The notes under the pieces are model-generated. The model had not been told where the DNA came from and made no database searches. It was given only the letters and a program-made list of their open reading frames with translations. Made by a program: the position numbers and the translations under genes. This document shows, piece after piece, positions 34,327 to 43,395 of a DNA stretch of 64,000 nt. Origin of the DNA: an uncultured Cytophagales bacterium (GTDB lineage: Bacteria > Bacteroidota > Bacteroidia > Cytophagales > Cyclobacteriaceae); NCBI GenBank assembly GCA_913057175.1, contig CAJXNP010000004.1, positions 124,001 through 188,000 on the forward strand. The letters are read 5' to 3'. The first letter of the stretch is position 1, and the number at the start of each line of letters is the position of its first letter.

Positions 34327-37172
34327 TATTCTTTCACTTCCAAAATTCCCTCAAAATCATTTTCAAGGATTTGTTCTAATTCGGCTATTGAAGAATTGCA
34401 ATCATTTTCAAGTTTTTCTACCATCGGCTGAATTTTATCTGTCTCTTTTTCTTGTTTGCTGTTATCTTCGATTTTTAATATTCCATGTATGGCACTCTGT
34501 ATCCCCATGAATTTAATAGCGGGTTTAATTTTATGTGCAAGCAAGGCTACTTCTTTCCAATTCTTCTGAGCTGCCTGCTCTTTTAATTGAACAATATCCG
34601 AAGGAGTGTTTTTGATAAAAGTTTCGATCATGTCTTTCATGAACGATTTATCATTGTCACTTATTTTTCCAAGATATCGGAGGTCTACCCATTTATTTTC
34701 GCCGGATAAGTTCATTGATTTGGATACGTTTTTCTTTCCGTTTGGGCTTGCAGGCTTACTGTATTGGAGTAACACCTCCTTCAATGTTTCAGGCTCGAAG
34801 GGTTTTGAAATATAATCATTCATTCCGGCTTCCAGACACCTTTCTCTTTCACCCTTAAGTGCATTTGCAGTAATTGCGATGATCGGGATGTCCTTCTTAG
34901 GAGATTCAAACTCATTTCGGACATATTGAGTGGCTTTATATCCATCCATCTCCGGCATTTGCAAATCCATTAAAATTAGTCTGTAGTCCTCTTCTTTTAG
35001 TTTTTCAATAGCTATTTTCCCGTTTTCCGCAACATCGACTTTTGCATTAAATTTTTTCAATACCGTTTTTGCATAGAATACATTGATCTCGTTGTCTTCA
35101 ACCAGTAATATTCTTTCGCCATTAAAATTTAATGATTTTAATTTAGCTGATTCAGATTCTTTGTCAATGTTAACAGCCTGTATTTCTTCCAGCTTACCAA
35201 TTTCATAAGGAATGATAACCTCAAATTTTGAGCCTTCCCCTGATTTGCTATTCAATTTGATGGTACCGCCCTGTAATTCAACCAATTCTTTGCAAATAGC
35301 TAATCCGAGGCCGGTTCCGCCAAACTTTCTGTTAATGCTCTCATCGGCCTGTTTAAAGCTTTCGAATACGGCATCTATTTTATCTTTTGAAATTCCAATA
35401 CCTGTGTCTTCTATTTCGATACGAACCTTTTGTTTATTTTTACCTTCTTTCTCGGCTTTAAAATGAAATTTGATTTTTCCTTTGCTGGTAAATTTCACAG
35501 CATTGTTAATCAGATTTAAAATAATCTGATTCAGGCGAACAGGATCTCCCTTTAATATTCCATGAATAGACTTATCATAATAATGGTCAAATTCCAAACC
35601 TTTATCCAGGATTGTTTTCTCACTCGCATAAACGATGTCATGGAATATTTTTTCAGGTTCAAATGCAACAGTATTGATCTTAATTTTTCCAGATTCGATC
35701 AAAGAAAAGTCAAGTATTTCGCTGATAATGCCCTTTAGATTCCGTGAAGCGCTCTTAATAGATTTGATGTACTTACCTTGTTCCTTAGTAGTTTCTGTTG
35801 TTTCCAGTAAACTGATCATGCCAACAATTCCATTGATAGGAGTGCGGATTTCATGGCTCATGTTGGCAAGGAATTGCTGCTTGGCTTTTTGAGCCTTTAT
35901 TAGCTCTTCTTCATTCTTTTTAATTGCTGTAATATCAACGGAAATACACAACACGTTGACAATATCATTCTTATCTGGCAAAGGAAGTTTGGTAGTATGA
36001 AATCTCCTGACTTCACCACTTTTCAGAGTCAGTTGTTCCTCCATTTCAATCGTTTTGTTATAAGAGACAACTTCCCTGTCTTTGGAAATGCTTAAATCAT
36101 TGTTATCAAAGCAATACTTTTTTTTATTTTGGCGAGCTTGGATGACGCTTTCTTTTGTTGAATTAAATAAGTCAGCAAAGCTTTGATTTACCAGTAAATA
36201 ATTGCCACGATCGTCCTTGACATATATTTGATTTGGGCTGGAATCCAGTACCTGCTGGATGAACTTTTTTTGTTCTTCCAGATCTTTCTGTATGTTGATG
36301 TTATCTGTTATATCGATCGAAAACCCCAATATAACCTCTTTGTTATCAGCGGTTTTAATGAATTTTTTGCTAGTGTACATATGATGCATGTAACCGTCAA
36401 AAAACATGTCTTCCTGGATCGTAACAGGCTTCTTGTCTTCCCTTAGCTGCTGGTCAATGATCTTTGATCTGTCAGCCTGGGATTTTGGAAATAATTCATG
36501 GTCAGTTTTTCCCAGGGCTTCTCCGCCATATATATCGAGGGTTTCTTCACCTTGTTTGTTGATAAAAATGTATCGACCTATTTCATCTTTCATGTATACA
36601 TTAACAGGCAGGTAATTCAAGATTTCGCTCATCAGGTTTTTCTGCGAGATATATCTCTTTTCAGCGGTCTTGCTTTGCTTGATCTGATGTTTTTGAAGGT
36701 TCAGTCTCTTAATGGCTCTTGCCGCCATGTCAGAGATCATCTGGCACATGGAAACCACATCTTGATCGAAGAGATTTTCCTTTTCGCTGAATACATACAA
36801 TACGCCTGTGGGGTCATTGAAAGGAATAATAGGAAGACAGGCGTCCGAACCGTTTGTGGCAAGTGGATTCAGGGATTTGATCTTTGAATTCTGGGTGATC
36901 GATCCATTAATGATAGATGATCCGGTTTCAAAAATATGGAATAATGTTTTCTCAACATCTTTGTCCTGGTACAGAAAATCAATTTCGCGGAAGCCTATAG
37001 AAGAAAACAGCTCAAATTCTTTGGTTTGCCATTCAAAATTATACAAAAGTACTTTTGAAATGTCAGGAACGAGTTTGCCAAACCCTTCACGAAGTACTTT
37101 TCCAAATTCCTGATGGGTTTTTACCAGGAAAAGATCTTTGGATAGCTCGTTAATGCGATTAATGATTGACAT
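34326..37172 (-). CDS. Hybrid sensor histidine kinase (GAF-PAS-PAS-HisKA-HATPase-REC-Hpt)
   Basis: The 948-residue protein has no membrane segments. In order it has a GAF-like N-terminus (about 1-155), two PAS domains (about 180-300 and 310-425), a HisKA with the phosphorylated His in FLANMSHEIRTPING (about 440), an HATPase domain (NLINNAVKFTS, EDTGIGIS, GTGLGLAICK), a receiver domain with D736 in LMDLQMPEMDG, and an Hpt domain with H880 in LLAHKIKP. This is a complete phosphorelay in one chain. The next gene upstream (10 bp away) is a sigma-54 regulator with its own receiver, the likely final target. The signal is unknown. PAS and GAF suggest redox or small-molecule input. Confidence 0.93.
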   Translation of the reverse strand: MSIINRINELSKDLFLVKTHQEFGKVLREGFGKLVPDISKVLLYNFEWQTKEFELFSSIGFREIDFLYQDKDVEKTLFHIFETGSSIINGSITQNSKIKSLNPLATNGSDACLPIIPFNDPTGVLYVFSEKENLFDQDVVSMCQMISDMAARAIKRLNLQKHQIKQSKTAEKRYISQKNLMSEILNYLPVNVYMKDEIGRYIFINKQGEETLDIYGGEALGKTDHELFPKSQADRSKIIDQQLREDKKPVTIQEDMFFDGYMHHMYTSKKFIKTADNKEVILGFSIDITDNINIQKDLEEQKKFIQQVLDSSPNQIYVKDDRGNYLLVNQSFADLFNSTKESVIQARQNKKKYCFDNNDLSISKDREVVSYNKTIEMEEQLTLKSGEVRRFHTTKLPLPDKNDIVNVLCISVDITAIKKNEEELIKAQKAKQQFLANMSHEIRTPINGIVGMISLLETTETTKEQGKYIKSIKSASRNLKGIISEILDFSLIESGKIKINTVAFEPEKIFHDIVYASEKTILDKGLEFDHYYDKSIHGILKGDPVRLNQIILNLINNAVKFTSKGKIKFHFKAEKEGKNKQKVRIEIEDTGIGISKDKIDAVFESFKQADESINRKFGGTGLGLAICKELVELQGGTIKLNSKSGEGSKFEVIIPYEIGKLEEIQAVNIDKESESAKLKSLNFNGERILLVEDNEINVFYAKTVLKKFNAKVDVAENGKIAIEKLKEEDYRLILMDLQMPEMDGYKATQYVRNEFESPKKDIPIIAITANALKGERERCLEAGMNDYISKPFEPETLKEVLLQYSKPASPNGKKNVSKSMNLSGENKWVDLRYLGKISDNDKSFMKDMIETFIKNTPSDIVQLKEQAAQKNWKEVALLAHKIKPAIKFMGIQSAIHGILKIEDNSKQEKETDKIQPMVEKLENDCNSSIAELEQILENDFEGILEVKE

Positions 37173-37181
37173 AAATAGTCC

Positions 37182-38543
37182 CTATATATGCATGGATTCC
37201 ATTTCTTTTAGATATCGGTAGATGGTTGATTTGCCAATATCTAATCTTTTTGCCACTTCTAATACATTATCGTTGTATTTGTCCAGATAGTGTTTAATAA
37301 TCTTAAAATTATATTCCTTCAGGCTCAGATTTTCATAATTAAAAGTGTCATCGCGTATCACACTATTAAATTTGATATCTTCTGCCTGAATTTCGGTTTC
37401 ATTAGCCATTACAGCAGCCAGGTCAATGGTTGATTTCAACTCACGGACATTTCCGGGCCAATGGTAGGAGAGGAGCTTATCCTGGGCTTCTTTGCTCAGA
37501 AACATGGTGTCCATATCATTTTCAATGCAAAATTGTTGTAAAAAGTGTTTGGCGATAATAAGAATATCATTTTCACGGTTCCGCAGCGGTGGCAACCAAA
37601 CAGGCAATCCCAGCAAGCGATAATACAAATCTTCTCTAAACCGTCCTTTTTTGACTTCCTCAGCCATATCTTTATGCGTGGCAACGATGATCCGGACATC
37701 CAGCTTGATGATACTGTTTCCACCAATTCTTGTGATTTCCCTTTCCTGGATCGTCCGCAATAATTTTGCCTGCAAATTGATTGGGATCTCCGCAATTTCA
37801 TCCAGGAAAATGGTTCCATGATTTGCTTCTTCAAATTTTCCTAATCTTCGTGTAATGGCTCCGGTAAATGATCCCTTTTCGTGACCGAACAATTCACTTT
37901 CAATCAAATCTTCCGGAAGCGCCGCAATATTTACAGGTACAAACGGCTGTGATTTTCTTGGTGAATTGTAATGAATGGATTTGGCAACCAATTCCTTTCC
38001 TGTTCCGGTTTCACCTGTGACCGATACAGTTATGTTGGTTTTAACAGCCTTTTCGAGCATTTTGAAAACGGCCTTTATAGCTTTACTGTTTCCGATGATG
38101 ATCTTTCCAAATTCATATTTTTCAGATAATTCCTCTTTTAAGGAATTGATCTCTTTCACTAACTTGACATTTTGAAGGGCCTTTTGAATGGAGTGCAGGA
38201 GCAGATCTTTGGTTTCTTCATTTTTAATAATGTAATCGAAAGCTCCTAATTTAAGCAGGTCTACAGCTGTGCCTACCTCTTCCTGTGCTGAAACGACGAT
38301 AACATTGATCTCCGGATCGAGCGATTTTATCTTTCTTAGAAGATCCACACCATTGATATCAGGCAATGAATAATCAAGTGTAATGACCGCCGGTTTCTCA
38401 TGAATATGCTTCAGTAAGTCATCACCCCGGGTAAATATGTTTACTTCGTAATCGGGGTTTAATGATAATATGTATTGCAGAAATTTTATGTATGTCGGGT
38501 CATCCTCAACAGCAAAGATTTTTACTGTGTCCGTGTTATACAT
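37182..38543 (-). CDS. Sigma-54-dependent response regulator (NtrC family)
   Basis: The 453-residue protein has a receiver domain with phospho-accepting D57 in TLDYSLPDING. An AAA+ domain follows, with Walker A GETGTGKELVAK, a sigma-54 contact loop reading GSFTGA instead of the usual GAFTGA, and the FLDEIAEIP Walker B. It ends with a Fis-type helix-turn-helix. Ser at the second position of the contact loop is a tolerated variant in some family members. The gene lies 10 bp upstream of the hybrid kinase and is surely co-transcribed with it. Together they form a two-component system controlling sigma-54 promoters. Target genes are not apparent here. Confidence 0.93.
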   Translation of the reverse strand: MYNTDTVKIFAVEDDPTYIKFLQYILSLNPDYEVNIFTRGDDLLKHIHEKPAVITLDYSLPDINGVDLLRKIKSLDPEINVIVVSAQEEVGTAVDLLKLGAFDYIIKNEETKDLLLHSIQKALQNVKLVKEINSLKEELSEKYEFGKIIIGNSKAIKAVFKMLEKAVKTNITVSVTGETGTGKELVAKSIHYNSPRKSQPFVPVNIAALPEDLIESELFGHEKGSFTGAITRRLGKFEEANHGTIFLDEIAEIPINLQAKLLRTIQEREITRIGGNSIIKLDVRIIVATHKDMAEEVKKGRFREDLYYRLLGLPVWLPPLRNRENDILIIAKHFLQQFCIENDMDTMFLSKEAQDKLLSYHWPGNVRELKSTIDLAAVMANETEIQAEDIKFNSVIRDDTFNYENLSLKEYNFKIIKHYLDKYNDNVLEVAKRLDIGKSTIYRYLKEMESMHI

Positions 38544-38802
38544 AGCCGGTTAAATATGATTGATGAAAATTTTTGACGAAAAATAAGTTACTGAAATATC
38601 TGTTTTTTTGAAACAATATTAAAACAATCCGTGGATGAAAAACAATGCTGATATTACATTACTCATTAAATGATCATCCTGTGTACGCTTTTTGTGAATA
38701 ATTATCAGGTGAATGCATTACTTTTATTTTTGCTATTTGAGCTTGAATAAATATCTTACCATTTTTAATCTATAACTAAAATATTTTAAAACTGTAGAAA
38801 CA

Positions 38803-39270
38803 ATGATTCAGGAATTCAATAATCTGACGGAAGACGAAATGGAGACACTTTTAAATACTCCTGTTTGGATAACACTTTTAATTGCCGGAGCCGATAATGT
38901 GATTGATAAAAAAGAAATTGAAGATGCAATTCATATAACCAAACATAAAAAGACCAGGGCACGAGAGGATCTGATTAATTACTACACATTGGTTGATAAA
39001 AAATTCGCTACTAATCTACAAGGCCTCCTGGAGTTACTACCGGAAGATCCGAAAGAAATTTCTGAAATTGCGATGGAAAATATTCGAAAATTGAATGATA
39101 TTTTTCCCAAACTGGAAAAGTCATTTGCCATCCATCTTTATGAAAGCCTGAAAGATTTTTCTAATAAAATTGCCAAATCAACAGGCGGTGTTCTTGGGTA
39201 TTTGTCAGTTGGATATGAGGAAGCCAAACTTGTAGACCTGAAATTGGTCAATGATCCATCTAAAAGCTGA
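38803..39270 (+). CDS. Uncharacterised helical protein
   Basis: The 155-residue soluble protein is predicted to be mostly helical. It has an acidic N-terminus (LTEDEMETLLNTP), a segment LLIAGADNVIDKKEIEDAI that vaguely resembles the TerB-like metal-binding fold, and a charged C-terminus. No signal peptide is visible. The gene is 5 bp before a rhomboid protease gene on the same strand, so the two are probably translated from one message. I do not recognise a specific family. A TerB-like assignment is tentative. Confidence 0.6.
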   Translation: MIQEFNNLTEDEMETLLNTPVWITLLIAGADNVIDKKEIEDAIHITKHKKTRAREDLINYYTLVDKKFATNLQGLLELLPEDPKEISEIAMENIRKLNDIFPKLEKSFAIHLYESLKDFSNKIAKSTGGVLGYLSVGYEEAKLVDLKLVNDPSKS

Positions 39271-39275
39271 TATTT

Positions 39276-39845
39276 GTGTTTAAGGGTGGGTTAATCGTTC
39301 CGAGCAGATTGGTTTTTTTAATGTGGTTAATTTTCACAGTATCAGAATTTTACCATCTCAACCTTTCTGTTTTCGGGATCTTACCACGTGAATTTTTAGG
39401 ATTGATTGGGATCTTTACAGCTCCATTGGTCCATGGTAGTGCTGTGCACATCATTTCAAATACCATTCCTCTCCTTATACTAGGTGGGACATTGTATTTT
39501 TTCTATGAGAAAATTGCGCCTAAGGTATTTTTCTCATGTTATTTCATTACCAATATTCTTGTGTGGATCATTGGGAGGAAAAATCTCCATATTGGTGCCA
39601 GCGGACTGGTGTATGGATTGGCAGCCTTTCTAATATTTTATGGCTTCTTTAAAAAGGATATGAAGTCATTGATCATTTCCGTTGTGATCCTATTTTTTTA
39701 TGCCGGGATGATTTACGGAATATTCCCCAATCAGCCGGGTATTTCATGGGAGTCGCATCTGGCAGGAGCCGTAGTGGGAGCTTTTACAGCTTATCACCTG
39801 TCAAACGGAAAGAGGAAACCGGCAAAGAGTACTGATAACTATTGA
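39276..39845 (+). CDS. Rhomboid-family intramembrane serine protease
   Basis: The roughly 189-residue protein has six or so membrane helices and the rhomboid catalytic pair: Ser in HIGASGLVYGLAAF, and His in SWESHLAGAVVGAF on a later helix. The N-terminal helix pair around PLVHGSAVHIISN carries the usual oxyanion His/Asn residues. I use the GTG at 39276, 5 bp after the preceding gene. A later ATG at 39321 would trim the first 15 residues. Rhomboids cut transmembrane helices of other proteins. The substrate here is unknown. The last 7 bp overlap the convergent thioredoxin-like gene. Confidence 0.9.
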   Translation: MFKGGLIVPSRLVFLMWLIFTVSEFYHLNLSVFGILPREFLGLIGIFTAPLVHGSAVHIISNTIPLLILGGTLYFFYEKIAPKVFFSCYFITNILVWIIGRKNLHIGASGLVYGLAAFLIFYGFFKKDMKSLIISVVILFFYAGMIYGIFPNQPGISWESHLAGAVVGAFTAYHLSNGKRKPAKSTDNY

Positions 39846-40378
39846 CTATTTTTGGTCATATAATCTTCATAGGAAGTAGTTTTGTAAATGTCTTCTCCTA
39901 TGTATTTAAGAATGGGGTAAAGCTTCTCAGGCGGATAATAGCCGGGTAGGGGAGATAGCAGGTTAAGATCTTCATCGAGGAAAATTGAAGTTGGATAACT
40001 TAGCTTGCCTTGAAGTAAAGCAGCAGCCAATTCGTGATAGCCATTTCTTCCTTGTGCGACAAACTTAAAGGTCTGATCTTTGAATACAATGTCTTCTTTT
40101 CCTTCACCGTCTAGCTTTACAGCGTAAAATTTGGTGTTCAAAAGATTAGCAACTTCAGGATCTGTAAAAGTCTTCTTATCCATCACCTTGCACCACCCGC
40201 ACCAGTCTGTAAAAACATCAATGTAGACTTTTCTCTTTTCAGTTTTCATCAATTCCTGTGCTTCCTCAATGGTGTACCATTTTACCAACTCATTTTCTGT
40301 TTCGACAGTTGGTTGGATAAATGCAAAGGAAAGAGAAATTGCTGTGAGTAATAAGATAGATAAAAGTGCTTTTTTCAT
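39839..40378 (-). CDS. Exported thioredoxin-like protein
   Basis: The 179-residue protein has a signal peptide (MKKALLSILLLTAISLSFAF) and a thioredoxin fold with the WCGWC active site in DVFTDWCGWCKVM. The cis-Pro strand is probably LSYPTSIFL. The segment after the active site (KTFTDPEVANLLNTKF) matches the DUF255/thioredoxin-like families that act in periplasmic disulfide or cytochrome maturation. It is convergent with the rhomboid gene. It probably reduces or isomerises disulfides in the periplasm. The precise partner is unknown. Confidence 0.88.
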   Translation of the reverse strand: MKKALLSILLLTAISLSFAFIQPTVETENELVKWYTIEEAQELMKTEKRKVYIDVFTDWCGWCKVMDKKTFTDPEVANLLNTKFYAVKLDGEGKEDIVFKDQTFKFVAQGRNGYHELAAALLQGKLSYPTSIFLDEDLNLLSPLPGYYPPEKLYPILKYIGEDIYKTTSYEDYMTKNSQ

Positions 40379-40431
40379 GCTCCCGCTTTTATTTTAGTGT
40401 AAAGAACGACATTTTTTGATAAAAGATATAA

Positions 40432-41310
40432 TCAATTTGTCTTAAAACCATACTTAACCCTTTTGACGACAATTCCCTCTTTGGGTGAGAAAAGAAAGGC
40501 TAATGCAAATAATAAGCCGGATATGACTGACATTGCTCCGGAAATGCTTCCATTTATCCATTCTGCAAGATAATATCCTGAAAATGAAGTGATTACACCT
40601 ATGATTACGGTTAGAAAAAGCATTGTTTTGAATTTGTCGGTTAACAGGTATGCTGTAGCTGCAGGAGCTATCAGAAAGGCTATGACCAAAATAGCACCAA
40701 CTAATTCAAACGATGCAACGGTTGTGATGGAAACCATTGTCATCAACAGATAATGCCATAAAGTCACGGAAATTCCAATCGCGGAGGCAAATGCAGGGTC
40801 AAAAGTTGTCAGAAAAAGCTCTTTGTAACCTATTACAATAAAGAAAATAACCAGCAGCAAGACAAAACCAATGATGTAAAGCGCTCGTGGACCTAGGTTA
40901 ATTCCGCTTCCGGTAATCCAGCTATCCAAAGGAACATAGGCGATTTCACCGTACAAAACACAATCCTGGTCAAGGTCGACCTGGCCGGCATAGGCAGAGA
41001 TCAGGATTACCCCGATAGCGAACAGCCAGGTAAAGGTTACTCCAATAGAAGCATCACTCTGGAGTCGACCGTGTTTGTTTAAAAATTCAATGATAAAAGT
41101 CGTGAAAACCCCTGTTATCGCTGCCGCAATCAACATGAGTGTGGAGTCTCGACTTCCTGCTACGAGATACGCAATGACAATTCCTGGTAAGACTGAGTGA
41201 GAGATAGCATCACCAATCATTGCCATTTTTCTCAAAATCAGGAAACAACCTAGTAATCCACAGGTAATGGCAACCAACGATCCGGTCAATATGATCAAAA
41301 ATGCATTCAT
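40432..41310 (-). CDS. Metal ABC transporter permease (second subunit)
   Basis: The 292-residue protein has about eight membrane helices and the ABC-3 family signature GDAISHSVLPGIVIAY near its start and GAILVIAFLIAPAATAYLL later. This family imports Mn2+, Zn2+ or Fe2+. It is the last gene of a five-gene minus-strand run: regulator, binding protein, ATPase, permease fused to a DtxR domain, and this permease. Its start is 1 bp from the stop of the fused permease. Having two different permease chains is usual for TroCD-type systems. Confidence 0.92.
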   Translation of the reverse strand: MNAFLIILTGSLVAITCGLLGCFLILRKMAMIGDAISHSVLPGIVIAYLVAGSRDSTLMLIAAAITGVFTTFIIEFLNKHGRLQSDASIGVTFTWLFAIGVILISAYAGQVDLDQDCVLYGEIAYVPLDSWITGSGINLGPRALYIIGFVLLLVIFFIVIGYKELFLTTFDPAFASAIGISVTLWHYLLMTMVSITTVASFELVGAILVIAFLIAPAATAYLLTDKFKTMLFLTVIIGVITSFSGYYLAEWINGSISGAMSVISGLLFALAFLFSPKEGIVVKRVKYGFKTN

Positions 41311-41311
41311 A

Positions 41312-42598
41312 TTAGTAAGGTATTTTGGATTGATGAGGGTCGGTTTCTGGATAATTCAGTAGTTTCTCCAGCCGTTCTTCCAGTTCCGGAGTGATAACGT
41401 GTTCGATGTTTTCCGCATCATCGTGTACATGGTCGGGAGCAATGTTTAGGTATTTCGTCAGGTAAACTTCCCATAACCGATGGAGTTTTACTATTCGCTG
41501 TCCTTTTTCTTTTCCAGCCTTTGTTAATACCCAGCCAGTCTTTTCTTTTTCGAGATACCCCTCTTTTTTCAATCGCAATAAGCTTTTCTCCAGGCTACTT
41601 TTCTGCATTTTACGTTTGGAGATCATTTCTTCTACCTCCATTGGATGGTAAAAAGAAGACAACTCTTCACCCATGTAAAACATGGTTTTCAGTGTATTTT
41701 CGTCTTTAATTTTCCTTTTGATCTTTACTTGCTTAAGCAATCGAAATAAGGTTCCCTTTGTCGGAGCAAATAAGAAGGAAAGGATGGCAATAGTTGAAAG
41801 GATGACGACAATCCATGGACCGGTGGGCATCGCAGGTGCGGTGTAAGATACATATGCTCCGGAAATACCTGAAAAGGCCCCAAATAATGCAGCAAGCAAC
41901 ATCAGGATCTTTAGATCGTTTGTCCAGAACCTGGCGGCCGCTGCAGGTGTAATGAGCATAGCTGCCATGAGAACAACACCAACAGCCTGTATTCCTATCA
42001 CAACAGCCAAAACTGTCAATGTAGTCAATAAAAGCTCAATTCTCCTTACCGGCACACCAATGCTTTGGGCAAATTCTTCATCAAAAGAAATAAGCATAAA
42101 TTCCTTGAAATAAAGGATAACGGATATCATCAGAATAATGGCGATAACTGAAAAAATTAAAAGATCTTCCCGTACAATTGAGGCTGCCTTTCCAAATAAA
42201 AAGTGATCAAGACCTGATTGATTGGCGTAATCAGTGTGCTGAATGTAAGTGAGTGCCAATATTCCCAATCCAAAAAATACAGAAAGAATGAGGCCAATAG
42301 CAGTATCCTCTTTAATTTTTGAATGGGCAACAATTTTGTCGATCAAAACCAAAGATAACCAGCCTGTCAAAAAAGCCCCGGGTATCAGGTATAATGGATT
42401 TTTGCTTCCTGATAAAATAAATGCCAGGCAAACGCCAGGTAAAACGGAATGTGCAACAGCATCGCCAACCAGTGTTCTTTTTTTTAGGAATGAAAATGTT
42501 CCGACGATTGCGCAGGAGGCTGTAAGCCAAATGCTTCCTATCACGACACTTTGCACGTTATGATCGCTGAATGAAAAGAATTCTAGTAATGATTCCAT
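41312..42598 (-). CDS. Metal ABC permease fused to a DtxR-type metal-sensing domain
   Basis: The first roughly 285 residues form an ABC-3 permease (GDAVAHSVLPGVCLAF, GVVLMAAMLITPAAAA). From about residue 290 the chain continues as a cytoplasmic DtxR/MntR-like domain: a winged-helix-like part (EEMISKRKMQKSSLEKSLLR, LRLKKEGYLEKEKTG) and a dimerisation/metal-binding part with HRLWEVYLTKYL and ENIEHVI, which matches the metal ligands of the separate regulator at 44478. The C-terminal FeoA-like domain is absent. This puts a metal sensor on the importer itself. It may regulate transport directly or bind DNA near the membrane. It lies between the ATPase gene and the second permease. Confidence 0.88.
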   Translation of the reverse strand: MESLLEFFSFSDHNVQSVVIGSIWLTASCAIVGTFSFLKKRTLVGDAVAHSVLPGVCLAFILSGSKNPLYLIPGAFLTGWLSLVLIDKIVAHSKIKEDTAIGLILSVFFGLGILALTYIQHTDYANQSGLDHFLFGKAASIVREDLLIFSVIAIILMISVILYFKEFMLISFDEEFAQSIGVPVRRIELLLTTLTVLAVVIGIQAVGVVLMAAMLITPAAAARFWTNDLKILMLLAALFGAFSGISGAYVSYTAPAMPTGPWIVVILSTIAILSFLFAPTKGTLFRLLKQVKIKRKIKDENTLKTMFYMGEELSSFYHPMEVEEMISKRKMQKSSLEKSLLRLKKEGYLEKEKTGWVLTKAGKEKGQRIVKLHRLWEVYLTKYLNIAPDHVHDDAENIEHVITPELEERLEKLLNYPETDPHQSKIPY

Positions 42599-43389
42599 TA
42601 TTTGGCTTCCCTCGCAGGAAATCTTTTGTTTTCTAATAACTTTGAAATTTCACTGAGAAGGGTCAGCTTTCCTCCATATGTTTCTTTCAGGTTTTCATCA
42701 TTAAAAACTTCCTGGGTAGGGCCGTGTGCCACCAACCTGGTATTGAGTAAAACCATCCAGTCAAAATAGTTTGGAGCTGTTTGCAAATCATGGTGAACAA
42801 CCACTATGGTCTTACCTTTGTCAGCAAGCTCTTTCAAAAGACTTATGATGGCTCTCTCAGTTGCAGCATCCACCCCGGCAAATGGCTCGTCCATGAAATA
42901 AATATCCGCCTGCTGTGCAATTGCCCTTGCCAGAAACACACGCTGTTGCTGTCCACCTGATAGCTCAGAGATCTGCCGGTTTTTGTAAGCATCCATTCCA
43001 ACTTTTCGCAATGCATCCAAAGCAACCTCTTTATCAGCCTTTTTGGGGTAGTTGAAAAACCCGAGATGCCCATACCTTCCCATCATGACCACATCAACTA
43101 CGGATGCAGGGAAATCCCAATCTACGCTACCCCTCTGAGGAACATAGCTGACATTCTTTCGAACCTCTTTGAGATCTTTATCAAAGATCTTAATGTAGCC
43201 ACTGGCTATAGGAACCAGACCCATAATGGATTTGATCAGAGTGCTTTTTCCTGCCCCATTTGGTCCGATGATGCCTGCTAAAGATCCTTTGGGAATGGTC
43301 ATGTCTACATCCCATAAAACTGGTTTTTTGCTGTAAGTAACTGTCAGATCATGTATTTCCAAAACCGGGTTTTCAATTTCCGCTGACAT
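42598..43389 (-). CDS. Metal ABC transporter ATP-binding protein
   Basis: The 263-residue ATPase has Walker A GPNGAGKSTLIK, a Q-loop region at YVPQRGSVDWDFP, signature LSGGQQQRV, Walker B IYFMDEPFAG and the switch His in VVVHHDL. This is the ATPase set of Mn/Zn (TroB/ZnuC/MntB-like) importers. Its stop shares one base with the permease-DtxR gene start, and it lies 6 bp after the substrate-binding protein gene. The N-terminus is not extended. It is cytoplasmic and powers the two permeases. Confidence 0.93.
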   Translation of the reverse strand: MSAEIENPVLEIHDLTVTYSKKPVLWDVDMTIPKGSLAGIIGPNGAGKSTLIKSIMGLVPIASGYIKIFDKDLKEVRKNVSYVPQRGSVDWDFPASVVDVVMMGRYGHLGFFNYPKKADKEVALDALRKVGMDAYKNRQISELSGGQQQRVFLARAIAQQADIYFMDEPFAGVDAATERAIISLLKELADKGKTIVVVHHDLQTAPNYFDWMVLLNTRLVAHGPTQEVFNDENLKETYGGKLTLLSEISKLLENKRFPAREAK

Positions 43390-43395
43390 ATATCC

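Noticed and set aside
37182-38543. The GSFTGA loop as evidence of an inactive sigma-54 activator
   Set aside because: All other motifs (Walker A and B, receiver Asp, helix-turn-helix) are intact and Ser at that position is seen in active family members, so inactivity cannot be claimed.
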